The position numbers were made by a program, and so were the translations under genes. This document shows positions 6,708 through 13,157 of a stretch of 19,899 bases of DNA, piece by piece (position 1 is the first letter of the stretch; every line of letters begins with the position of its first letter). The notes under the pieces were generated by a model that saw only the letters and a list, made by a program, of their open reading frames with translations, had not been told where the DNA came from and searched no databases. The stretch comes from Thiobacillus denitrificans (GTDB lineage: Bacteria; Pseudomonadota; Gammaproteobacteria; Burkholderiales; Thiobacillaceae): contig DHHQ01000021.1 in the NCBI GenBank assembly GCA_002403375.1, positions 1-19,899 of the forward strand, in the 5' to 3' direction.

Positions 6708-7656
6708 AGCCGGTCTTTTCCAGTGGCAGCGGCTGGCCGTCGGCGCCGCTGACGACGAGGCCCGGCGTCGCGGTGATGCGGCCGACGCGCGTCACCGCGA
6801 CGCCGGCTGTCTGCGCGGCGGCCTCGACCGCGTCGCGCCGCTCGGCCGGGGCGGTGAAGCAGAGCTCGTAGTCGTCGCCGCCCGCCAGCACGCAGTCGCG
6901 CGCGACCGCTTCGTGCAGGTAGGCCTGCGCGACTGGCAGCGTCGGCAGCGCGGCGAATTCGAGCCTGGCGCCGATCGGGGTGGCGCCGGCCTGCGAGCGC
7001 TCGAGGATGTGGCCGAGGTCGGCCAGCAGGCCGTCGGAGATGTCGATCGCGCTGCTCGCGATGCCGCGCAGCGCGATGCCGAGCTCGACCCGCGGCGTCG
7101 GCAGGTAGAGCGCGGGCAGCACCCTGGCGGCGTCGATCTGCTCCATGAACAGGCGGCCCTGGCGGTAGGCCAGCGCCAGGGCCGCCGAGCCGAGCGTTCC
7201 GGAGACCCAGACGTCGTCGCCGGGTTTCGCGCCGTCGCGCCGCAAGGCCGCGCCCGGCGGCACTTCGCCGATCGCGGTGATGCTGATCGTCAAGGGGCCG
7301 CGGGTGGTGTCGCCGCCGACCACTTCGATCCCGTACTGGTCGGCGATCCGGTACAGCCCGCGCGCGAACGCGGCGAGCCAGGCGTCGTCGGCGGCGGGCA
7401 GCGCGATCGCGAGCGTCGCCCAGCGCGGCTGCGCGCCCATCGCGGCGAGGTCGGACAGGTTCACCGCCAGCGCTTTGTGGCCGAGCCCGGCCGGGCCGTC
7501 CTGCGGCGAGAAGTGTCGCCCTTCGAGCAGCATGTCGGAGGTGACCGCGAGCTGCATGCCCGGCGTCGGCGCCAGCAGCGCGCAGTCGTCGCCGACGCCG
7601 AGCACCGCGCCGGGAGTGGGGCGGGTGAAGTGGCGGGCGATGAGGTCGAATTCCAT
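6688..7656 (-). CDS. thiL: Thiamine-monophosphate kinase
   Basis: ThiL phosphorylates thiamine monophosphate to thiamine diphosphate, the last cofactor step. The 322-residue product is of normal length with the AIR-synthase/ThiL fold: GVGDDCALL near residue 21, the metal-binding VTSDMLLEGRHF, LAVNLSDLAAMGAQPRW, IEVVGGDTTRGP, AIDISDGLLADLGHI and CVLAGGDDYELCF. It begins MEFDLIARHF as expected. The ATG at 7656 has no Shine-Dalgarno sequence: repeat element copy 2 reaches to within 3 bases of the start, and the preceding bases on the coding strand are C-rich (CCTCACCCCTGACC). Confidence 0.96.
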   Translation of the reverse strand: MEFDLIARHFTRPTPGAVLGVGDDCALLAPTPGMQLAVTSDMLLEGRHFSPQDGPAGLGHKALAVNLSDLAAMGAQPRWATLAIALPAADDAWLAAFARGLYRIADQYGIEVVGGDTTRGPLTISITAIGEVPPGAALRRDGAKPGDDVWVSGTLGSAALALAYRQGRLFMEQIDAARVLPALYLPTPRVELGIALRGIASSAIDISDGLLADLGHILERSQAGATPIGARLEFAALPTLPVAQAYLHEAVARDCVLAGGDDYELCFTAPAERRDAVEAAAQTAGVAVTRVGRITATPGLVVSGADGQPLPLEKTGYDHFAE

Positions 7657-7659
7657 GGT

Positions 7660-7785
7660 CAGGGGTGAGGATTCAGGGGCCAGGATTCAGGGGGTTTTGT
7701 GCGGCTGCGCCGCGCTTGATGAATTCGAAAACCGCGTCATTCTTTTCCCTGACCCCTGACCCCTGACCCCTGACCCCTAGCCCCT
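7660..7785. repeat. Intergenic G/C-arm heptamer element, copy 2
   Basis: The G-rich left arm (CAGGGGTGAGGATTCAGGGG) holds two GGATTCAGGGG units. The core at 7699-7726 is GTGCGGC-TGC-GCCGCGCTTGATGAATTC, identical to copy 1 over that stretch. The right arm has CCC plus five CCCC runs spaced by TGA or TAG (7747-7784). The nusB stop (CTA at 7777-7779 on this strand) falls inside the heptamer array. The element lies between nusB and thiL and appears in their mRNA with the GGGG-TCA side first. Distal CCCCTGA at the thiL end can pair with proximal TCAGGGG, burying the thiL start region. Confidence 0.88.
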
Positions 7786-8214
7786 GCTCTTCGCATGCGC
7801 GATTTCCACCGCGCGCACGTCCTGCGCCAGCTTGTCGAGCACGCCGTTGATGTACTTGTGGCCGTCGGTGCCGCCGAACTTCTTCGCCAGTTCGACGCCT
7901 TCGTTGATCGCGACGCGCCAGGGCACGTCGGGGCAGTGGGTGAGCTCGTAGGCGCCGATCAGCAGGATGCCGCGCTCGACCGGCGAGAGGTCGGCGACGG
8001 GGCGGTCGAGCAGCGGGGCGAGGTGTTCGTTCAGCGCGGCTTCCTCCTTCAGCACGCCGTACAGCAGGGTGCGGAAGTAGGCCTCGTCGGCGCGCCGGAA
8101 CTCGGCGTCCTCCTTCAGGCTGGTGGCGATGAGCGTGACGTCGGCGCCGCCGACCAGCCACGAATAGAGGCCCTGCAGGGTGAACTCGCGGGCGAGCTTG
8201 CGGGAACCTGCCAT
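7777..8214 (-). CDS. nusB: Transcription antitermination factor NusB
   Basis: NusB binds boxA RNA with S10 (NusE) for rRNA antitermination. The 145-residue product is all-helical with RKLAREFTLQGLYSWLVGG at the start, LSPVERGILLIGAYEL and PWRVAINEGVELAKKFGGTDGHKYINGVLDKL at the end, all family hallmarks. ATG 8214 follows the ribH TGA after a single base, so the two are translationally coupled. Its stop codon is created within the C-rich array of repeat element copy 2, so the last residues (KSRG) border the repeat; relatives may end differently. Confidence 0.96.
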   Translation of the reverse strand: MAGSRKLAREFTLQGLYSWLVGGADVTLIATSLKEDAEFRRADEAYFRTLLYGVLKEEAALNEHLAPLLDRPVADLSPVERGILLIGAYELTHCPDVPWRVAINEGVELAKKFGGTDGHKYINGVLDKLAQDVRAVEIAHAKSRG

Positions 8215-8215
8215 C

Positions 8216-8683
8216 TCAGAGGCGCTTCAGCAGGTTGGCCATTTCGATCGCCACGCGCGCGGCGTCGCGGCCCTTCTCGGCCATGCGCACGTGCGCCTGC
8301 TCCTCGGTGTCGACGGTGAGGATCGCGTTGGCGATCGGCACGCCGGTCTCGAGCTGCACGTCGAGGATGCCGCGCGACGATTCGTTCGAGACGACCTCGA
8401 AGTGGTAGGTGTCGCCGCGCACCACCGCGCCGATCGCGACGAGCGCGTCGAACTTGCCCGACTGCGCCATCTTCTGCAGCGCGAGCGGGTGCTCGAGCGC
8501 GCCGGGCACGTCGACCAGCAGCACGTTCTCGTTGGCGACGCCGAGGCGGGCCAGTTCGAGTTCGCAGGCCGACAGCAGGCCCTCGCAGATGTCCTTGTTG
8601 AAGCGGCTCATGACGATGCCGATCCTGAGGCCTGCGCCCTGGTAGATCGGGTCGAGTTCGGAAATGTCGCTGGCGGTTCCCAT
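8216..8683 (-). CDS. ribH: 6,7-dimethyl-8-ribityllumazine synthase
   Basis: RibH condenses 5-amino-6-ribitylamino-uracil with 3,4-dihydroxy-2-butanone 4-phosphate to make lumazine, the substrate of riboflavin synthase. The 155-residue product is of normal length, with IGIVMSRFN near residue 22, VPGALEHPLAL, ALVAIGAVVRGDTYHFEVV (His near residue 93 is the expected catalytic base), GVPIANAILTVDTEEQA and a C-terminal helical MANLL. AAGGACG 6 bases before ATG 8683 is a good ribosome site. It sits between ribBA and nusB in the leftward riboflavin operon. Confidence 0.97.
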   Translation of the reverse strand: MGTASDISELDPIYQGAGLRIGIVMSRFNKDICEGLLSACELELARLGVANENVLLVDVPGALEHPLALQKMAQSGKFDALVAIGAVVRGDTYHFEVVSNESSRGILDVQLETGVPIANAILTVDTEEQAHVRMAEKGRDAARVAIEMANLLKRL

Positions 8684-8702
8684 GGTGCGTCCTTGTAAAC
8701 AG

Positions 8703-9788
8703 TTAGGCTTTTTCGGTATAGCCGGTGACTTCCAGCCCGAAGCCGTCCATCGCCGGCATCTTGCGCGGGCTGGCGAGCAGCTTCATCTTGCCGACGCCGA
8801 GGTCGCGCAGGATCTGCGCGCCGATGCCGTAGTCGCGCAGGTCGACCTTGCGCGAAGCCACAGGCGTCGGGTTGATGCGCCCGAGCAGCGCGTCGGCGGT
8901 CTCCGGGCGGTGCAGCAGCACGATCACGCCAGACTGCGACTCGGCGATGCGCTCCATCGCGCCGAGGATCGGCCACGAGTGGCCGCCGCCGGTGACGTCG
9001 AGGAAGTCCATCACGCTCAAGGGCTCGTGCACGCGCACCAGTGTTTCCTTGTCAGCGTGGATCTCGCCCTTGACCAGCGCGAGATGGGTTTCGCGGGCGC
9101 ACTTGTCGCGGTAGGCGATCAGGCGGAACGCGCCGTACACCGTCTGGATCAGGCGGTCGGCGGCGCGCTCGACCAGGCTCTCGGTCTGGTTGCGGTAGTG
9201 GATCAGGTCGGCGATCGCGCCGATCTTGAGGCCGTGCTCCTGCGCGAACGGGACGAGGTCGGGCAGGCGCGCCATGCTGCCGTCGTCCTTGAGGATCTCG
9301 CAGATCACCGCGGCGGGCTCGAGCCCGGCCAGCGCGGCGAGGTCGCAGCCCGCCTCGGTGTGGCCGGCGCGCACCAGCACGCCGCCGGGCTGCGCGCGCA
9401 GCGGGAAGATGTGGCCGGGCTGGATGATGTCGGTCGGCTTGGCGTCGTGCTTCACCGCAGCCTGGATGGTCACGGCGCGGTCGGCCGCCGAGATGCCGGT
9501 GGTGACGCCCTCGGCCGCCTCGATCGAGACGGTGAACGCGGTGCCGTGCGGCGTCTGGTTGTCGGAGACCATCTGTTTGAGGCCGAGCTGGCGGCAGCGG
9601 TCGTCGGTGAGCGTGAGGCAGATCAGGCCGCGGCCATGCTTGGCCATGAAGTTGATCGCCTCCGGCGTGACGTGCTCGGCGGCCATCACGAGGTCGCCCT
9701 CGTTTTCGCGGTCTTCCTCGTCGACCAGCACGACCATGCGGCCGGCCTTGAGTTCTTCGACGATTTCCAGGGTGGAGGCGAGGCTCAT
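8703..9788 (-). CDS. ribBA: 3,4-dihydroxy-2-butanone-4-phosphate synthase with degenerate GTP cyclohydrolase II-like domain
   Basis: The N-terminal domain (about residues 1-205) is a complete RibB that makes the four-carbon riboflavin precursor from ribulose 5-phosphate: VVLVDEEDRENEGDLVMAAE, GRGLICLTLT, RAGHTEAGCDLAALAGLEPAAVICEI. The C-terminal part (about 206-361) has the length and the end of a GTP cyclohydrolase II (LRDYGIGAQILRDLGVGKMKLL). It lacks the zinc site C-x10-CxC: VRVHEPLSVMDFLDVTGGG stands where those cysteines belong. It therefore probably has no RibA activity, and a separate ribA should exist elsewhere. Degenerate fusions of this kind (RibBX type) are known in proteobacteria. 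AAGGAAC precedes ATG 9788, 13 bases after ribE. Confidence 0.93.
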   Translation of the reverse strand: MSLASTLEIVEELKAGRMVVLVDEEDRENEGDLVMAAEHVTPEAINFMAKHGRGLICLTLTDDRCRQLGLKQMVSDNQTPHGTAFTVSIEAAEGVTTGISAADRAVTIQAAVKHDAKPTDIIQPGHIFPLRAQPGGVLVRAGHTEAGCDLAALAGLEPAAVICEILKDDGSMARLPDLVPFAQEHGLKIGAIADLIHYRNQTESLVERAADRLIQTVYGAFRLIAYRDKCARETHLALVKGEIHADKETLVRVHEPLSVMDFLDVTGGGHSWPILGAMERIAESQSGVIVLLHRPETADALLGRINPTPVASRKVDLRDYGIGAQILRDLGVGKMKLLASPRKMPAMDGFGLEVTGYTEKA

Positions 9789-9801
9789 TGGTTTTCGTTC
9801 C

Positions 9802-10407
9802 TTAGTCTTTGTCGGTGCCGCTGGTGAACTGCATCATGCGCTCGACGTAGCGCGCGATCATGTCGACTTCCAGGTTGACCCGGCTGCCGGCCTGCAGGTG
9901 CTTGAGGGTGGTCATCTCGAGCGTGTGCGGGATGAGGTTCAGCGCGAAGCGCGCGCCGTCGACCTGGTTGACGGTCAGCGAGACGCCGTTCACCGTGATC
10001 GAGCCCTTGCGGATGATGTAGCGCGCGAGATCCGTCGGCGCGTCGATCTCCAGGCGGTGCGATTCGCCCACCGGGGCGAAGCGGTGCACCGTGCCGACGC
10101 CGTCGACGTGTCCGGAGACGAGATGCCCGCCAAGGCGGTCGGCCAGCCGCAGCGCCTTCTCCAGGTTGACCTCGGCGCCGGGGATGAAGCCGGCGGTCAC
10201 GCGCAGCGTCTCGGCGGAGACGTCGACCGTGAAGCTGTCGGGCGTGAGCGCGACCGCGGTCAGGCACACGCCGTTGACCGCGATGCTGTCGCCGATGGCG
10301 ACGTCGGAAAAGTCGAGCCCGCCGCCGGCGATGACCATGCGCGCGTCGGCGCCGCGCGCTTCGTATTCGTGGATGCGGCCGATCGATTGGATGATGCCGG
10401 TGAACAT
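9802..10407 (-). CDS. ribE: Riboflavin synthase, alpha subunit
   Basis: This enzyme dismutates two lumazine molecules into riboflavin and the pyrimidine precursor. The 201-residue product has two lumazine-binding barrels: MFTGIIQSIGRI ... GDSIAVNGVCLTAV and GGHLVSGHVDGVGTV ... GSITVNGVSLTVN. The C-terminal trimerisation helix is VNLEVDMIARYVERMM. The frame is open to 10437, but MFTGI (ATG 10407) is the near-universal family start, and a predicted -10 lies at the upstream ATG. No strong Shine-Dalgarno is visible. It is the first gene of ribE-ribBA-ribH-nusB. No FMN riboswitch is visible upstream. Confidence 0.95.
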   Translation of the reverse strand: MFTGIIQSIGRIHEYEARGADARMVIAGGGLDFSDVAIGDSIAVNGVCLTAVALTPDSFTVDVSAETLRVTAGFIPGAEVNLEKALRLADRLGGHLVSGHVDGVGTVHRFAPVGESHRLEIDAPTDLARYIIRKGSITVNGVSLTVNQVDGARFALNLIPHTLEMTTLKHLQAGSRVNLEVDMIARYVERMMQFTSGTDKD

Positions 10408-10435
10408 GCGGTTAAGGCCAGGAACGGGACCCGGC

Positions 10436-10464
10436 ATTGTAGGCGTTTAGGCGGGGTGGGTGAA
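10436..10464 (-). promoter_or_regulatory. Promoter of the ribE-ribBA-ribH-nusB operon
   Basis: On the minus strand, TTCACC (10464-10459), 17 nt, then TACAAT (10441-10436). The hexamers match 4 of 6 and 5 of 6. The predicted start near 10429 gives a leader of about 22 nt before ATG 10407. This explains why the rib operon can run independently of ribD, which lies 3.5 kb away in the window. Confidence 0.6.
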
Positions 10465-10482
10465 CACCCGCGAGGGGTAGGC

Positions 10483-10517
10483 CGTGGTTGTAGGACGCTA
10501 AAGCGTCAACAACCACG
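10483..10517. repeat. REP-like two-part stem-loop between ribE and queD
   Basis: The outer stem CGTGGTTGT/ACAACCACG (9 bp, perfect) encloses the inner stem GACGCT-AA-AGCGTC (6 bp), with a 2/1-base bulge between them. It lies upstream of both divergent genes and is followed by no T-run, so it is not a normal terminator. Its shape resembles dispersed REP palindromes, possible targets of an RAYT. It shares no sequence with the repeats next to the RAYT in this window. Confidence 0.75.
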
Positions 10518-10605
10518 CTCTTCCGCGGCGGCGGAATCGCGCCGCTTCCTGCCGCGTGCCCCGCGTCGCGCGGGCCGCGATCAAAGGATAAGCGGGTCCG
10601 CAAAT

Positions 10606-10614
10606 TGCTATAAT
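10606..10614 (+). promoter_or_regulatory. Extended -10 promoter of queD
   Basis: TG-C-TATAAT, a perfect -10 with the TGn extension, which can work without a good -35 (none is seen). It is 28 bases upstream of the queD ATG. Confidence 0.65.
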
Positions 10615-10642
10615 CGCGGCTTTTGCGGCGAAGGCTTCTGAC

Positions 10643-11083
10643 ATGCTGATCACGCGCAGGCTGGAATTCGACGCCGGCCACCGCATCCCCAACCACGCCA
10701 GCCAGTGCCGGCACCTGCACGGGCACCGCTACGCCATCGAGATCACCCTCGCAGGCGAGATCATCCGCACCGCCGGTGCGGCGGAGGAGGGCATGGTGAT
10801 GGATTTCTCCGACGTCAAGCGCATCGCCACCGAGGTGCTGGTCGGCCGGTGGGATCACGCCTTCCTGGTCCACCAGGGCGACCGCGAAGTGGTGGCGTTC
10901 CTCGCGACGCTGCCGGGGCACAAGACGGTCGTGCTGCCGGTGGTGCCGACCGCCGAGAACCTCGCCGCCGAGGCGTTCCGCATCCTCGACGCGGCGTACC
11001 GGGATACCTACGGCAACCAGCTGCGGCTCGAGCGGGTGCGCCTGTACGAGACGCCCAACAACTGGGCCGACGCCACGCGCTGA
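10643..11083 (+). CDS. queD: 6-carboxy-5,6,7,8-tetrahydropterin synthase
   Basis: QueD converts 7,8-dihydroneopterin triphosphate to 6-carboxytetrahydropterin, the second step toward queuosine and other 7-deazapurines. The 146-residue product has zinc ligands His13 (DAGHRIP), His26 and His28 (CRHLHGHRY). The QueD signature C-x3-HGH gives catalytic Cys22. It also has GMVMDFSDVK, WDHAFL, PTAENLA and the terminal RLYETPNNWA. A GAAGG element lies about 8 bases before ATG 10643. It is the only plus-strand gene inside the leftward rib region, and no queC or queE is adjacent. The C-x3-HGH motif argues against a eukaryal-type pyruvoyl-tetrahydropterin synthase. Confidence 0.94.
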   Translation: MLITRRLEFDAGHRIPNHASQCRHLHGHRYAIEITLAGEIIRTAGAAEEGMVMDFSDVKRIATEVLVGRWDHAFLVHQGDREVVAFLATLPGHKTVVLPVVPTAENLAAEAFRILDAAYRDTYGNQLRLERVRLYETPNNWADATR

Positions 11084-11089
11084 GGCTTG

Positions 11090-11110
11090 CCCGCCGCGCA
11101 CTGCGGCGGG
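11090..11110. terminator. GC hairpin between convergent queD and flavoprotein genes
   Basis: CCCGCCGC-N5-GCGGCGGG, a perfect 8-bp stem 6 bases after the queD stop and 18 bases from the opposing gene's stop. There is no T-run on either strand, so it is a weak or Rho-assisted terminator, or an mRNA 3'-end stabiliser. Confidence 0.5.
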
Positions 11111-11128
11111 AAACCAGCCGTACGTTGC

Positions 11129-12373
11129 TCAGTCCGGGAGCGCGATCCTGCCTTCGGTGCTGAACTGGTAGTCGTGGAACACCTGTTCGGCGGTGAGCAC
11201 CTGGTAGCTGCCGTCCGGCAGGCGCCGGGTGGTGTCCTTGAGGCGATAAGTGGTTTGGCCGCAGGTCCAGATGTCGAAGTTGCGCATGTGGGTGCACAGG
11301 CAGGTCTTGTCCATGACCTTGACCTTCTTCGCGCCCGGGTGCGTCTCCACTTCGCGGTTGTAGGAATCGATGTAGGCGCAGCGGCTGTTGGCGTCGAGCA
11401 GGTAGCCGTAGGCCTCGCAGTTGGGGCGGATGCCGGAGCCGATTCCGGGGCTGCCCTTCAGCATGCGCATCGGGTAGCCGGTCGGCGAGATGGTGTTGAC
11501 CTCGATGTCCGTCTCGCTGGCCTTGAAGTATTCCTGCTTGACCTTGTCCGGCAGGCCGCATTCCTGGGTCACGGTGAAGCGGGTCGCCACCTGCACCGCG
11601 GCCGCGCCCTGCTCGAGGAAGCCCGTGGCGTCGCTGCCGGTGAAGATGCCGCCGGCGGCGATTACGGGAATGTCGAGGTGTTCGGATTTGAGGTAGGCGA
11701 TCACCTCGGCGACGATGGTGGCGAGGTCGTACTTCGCCCAGTCGAGGCCGAAGCCGAGGTGGCCGCCGGCGAGCGGGCCTTCGACCACGACGAAGTCGGG
11801 CAGGCGGTTGAGCCGCGCGTTCTTGCGGAGGAACATCGCCAGCGCGCGCGGCGAGGAAACGATGATGCCGAGCTTGGCGTCGCGGAAGCGCGGATGGTCC
11901 TCGATCAGCGCGAACGAGCCGAGGTGCAGGCCGGCGGAGAGCGTGATGCCGTCGATGCCGGCGTCGAGCGCGGCCGACAGGCGCATGCGCAGCGTCTCGC
12001 GCGGCGCGTTCATGGTCAGCTTCTCCATGCAGTTGATGAAGATCATGCCGTCGCCGCGCTTGGCTTCCATGGTCCGGCCCACGTGGTAGCGGGTCGCCTC
12101 CTCGAGCACGGCGAGGTTGAAGTGCACGTTGGACTTGTCGCTGCTGGCGGCATTCGTCTTGTACTTCTTCAGCTTCTCGCTGACGAATTTGGTGTCGAAG
12201 CGCCGGTCGGACACGGTCTGCACCATGGCGTCGGAGATATGGCCGATACCGCCGAGGCGGGCGACTTCGAGTGCCAGTTCGGCGGTCGAGATGTCGACGC
12301 CCATGCCGCCGATGACGATCGGCACCAGTTCCCGTTTGCCGAAACGCAGACGGAAATCATCCACTCGACTCAT
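11129..12373 (-). CDS. Nitronate monooxygenase-like FMN flavoprotein with Cys-rich C-terminus
   Basis: The 414-residue product is a TIM-barrel flavoprotein of the 2-nitropropane dioxygenase family: VPIVIGGMGVDIS near 17-29, VVVEGPLAGGHLGFG at 196-209 (His205 in the catalytic-base position), IPVIAAGGIFTGSDATGFLEQGAAAVQVATRF at 235-266 for FMN phosphate. The best-known activity is oxidation of nitronates; FabK-type enoyl reductases share the fold. Beyond the barrel is an extra 130 or so residues with Cys319, Cys332, Cys358, Cys360 and Cys371 (KTCLCTHMRNFDIWTCGQ), a possible metal or Fe-S site. ATG 12373 follows AAGGAT; the open frame upstream lacks flavoprotein sequence. It is convergent with queD. 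The substrate is unknown. Confidence 0.82.
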   Translation of the reverse strand: MSRVDDFRLRFGKRELVPIVIGGMGVDISTAELALEVARLGGIGHISDAMVQTVSDRRFDTKFVSEKLKKYKTNAASSDKSNVHFNLAVLEEATRYHVGRTMEAKRGDGMIFINCMEKLTMNAPRETLRMRLSAALDAGIDGITLSAGLHLGSFALIEDHPRFRDAKLGIIVSSPRALAMFLRKNARLNRLPDFVVVEGPLAGGHLGFGLDWAKYDLATIVAEVIAYLKSEHLDIPVIAAGGIFTGSDATGFLEQGAAAVQVATRFTVTQECGLPDKVKQEYFKASETDIEVNTISPTGYPMRMLKGSPGIGSGIRPNCEAYGYLLDANSRCAYIDSYNREVETHPGAKKVKVMDKTCLCTHMRNFDIWTCGQTTYRLKDTTRRLPDGSYQVLTAEQVFHDYQFSTEGRIALPD

Positions 12374-12618
12374 TTTGATCCTTACGATGTCTGTTGACGG
12401 TGCGGACCGCCGGGGCGGCTCGCGACCTGGAATTTCCCGGGCCGGCGCTGAGCCCGATTGCCGCGCTTCATGCCTGTTCGCAGGCGCCCTGGCCAAGGGC
12501 CCGTGTGCGGAGGGACCAGCCACTCGCTGACCGGCCGCAGAGCGGCTGCGTATTCTACCTTACGAAGCCGCCGCCGGAACGCGCGCCGGGGGCGCCGTCC
12601 CGGGCCCGGGGGGAGGCC
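12374..12618 (-). promoter_or_regulatory. Long leader and promoter of the flavoprotein gene
   Basis: On the minus strand, TAGAAT (12557-12552, 5 of 6) is a good -10 with a poor -35. It would give a leader of about 170 nt containing GC-rich hairpins such as GCCGC-TCT-GCGGC. A palindromic CCCGGGCCCGGG run at about 12599-12610 follows the hemerythrin stop and may help end that transcript. There is no gene here. Confidence 0.4.
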
Positions 12619-13059
12619 TCACTCGGCTATGGCCAGCATGGCGCCGATCAGGTCCGTGCCCGCGTCGTCGAGCATCAGGTCGAACATCGGAAAAAGCAGC
12701 TCTTCTTCCTTGAGGTTGTGCTGCTGCATCAACGTCAGCAGGATCGCTGCCTGGCAGAGGTAGCGGCTGTGGTCCTCGTCGACCGTGGCGCGGGCCATGT
12801 CCTGCATCAGGCGGCGCATCCGCGCGTGCTCCATGCGCATCACCTGCGTCGGCCCCATGGCGTTGGCGGTGCGGGCCTCGAAGGCGGGAAACAGCACGTT
12901 TTCTTCGCGTGCGAGATGGCGCCGCATCGCTGCGTGAAAGCGATCGAAGCTCTCGCGGGCGCCCTCCCAGTCCCGCTGCGTCACGGCCGCCTGGACCGTG
13001 GCGAAGCGTTCGTCGCAGAGTCGATGGTCGCTACCCAGGAAATCCAGAATCGTTCCCAT
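12619..13059 (-). CDS. Hemerythrin HHE-domain protein
   Basis: The 146-residue product is a single four-helix hemerythrin-like domain that would hold a non-haem di-iron centre. Likely ligands are His12 (SDHR), His48 and Glu52 (HLAREE), His78 (MEHAR), His114 and Glu118 (HNLKEE). It has the 5-His/2-Glu style pattern with one ligand uncertain. Such proteins bind O2 or NO, or sense or repair after oxidative or nitrosative stress. There is no signal peptide, so it is cytoplasmic. ATG 13059 has a weak purine-rich site (CGAGAA). Its own extended -10 promoter lies upstream and the flavoprotein gene follows 245 bases downstream. A shared role in nitrogen-oxide chemistry is possible but only suggested by adjacency. 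Confidence 0.88.
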   Translation of the reverse strand: MGTILDFLGSDHRLCDERFATVQAAVTQRDWEGARESFDRFHAAMRRHLAREENVLFPAFEARTANAMGPTQVMRMEHARMRRLMQDMARATVDEDHSRYLCQAAILLTLMQQHNLKEEELLFPMFDLMLDDAGTDLIGAMLAIAE

Positions 13060-13087
13060 CGTTGTTCTCGTGTTGTCGTTTCCGGGT

Positions 13088-13096
13088 ATTTTAACA
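13088..13096 (-). promoter_or_regulatory. Extended -10 promoter of the hemerythrin gene
   Basis: On the minus strand, TG-T-TAAAAT, an extended -10 (5 of 6 plus TGn) about 30 bases upstream of the ATG. No good -35 is seen. Confidence 0.5.
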
Positions 13097-13122
13097 GGAG
13101 AACCACATCCGAAAATCAGTGA

Positions 13123-13157
13123 AGCGCGCCGCCCGATTGCGGCCGTGAAGGCGCGCT
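13123..13157. repeat. Inverted repeat overlapping the methyltransferase stop
   Basis: AGCGCGCC (13123-13130) pairs with GGCGCGCT (13150-13157), an 8-bp perfect stem with a smaller GCC/GGC pairing inside. On the minus strand it is followed by TCACTGATTTT, so it may terminate the ribD-methyltransferase transcript, though the T-run is poor. Confidence 0.45.

Noticed and set aside
10408..10642. FMN riboswitch before ribE
   Set aside because: The conserved RFN core is absent, and the predicted leader is only about 22 nt long.
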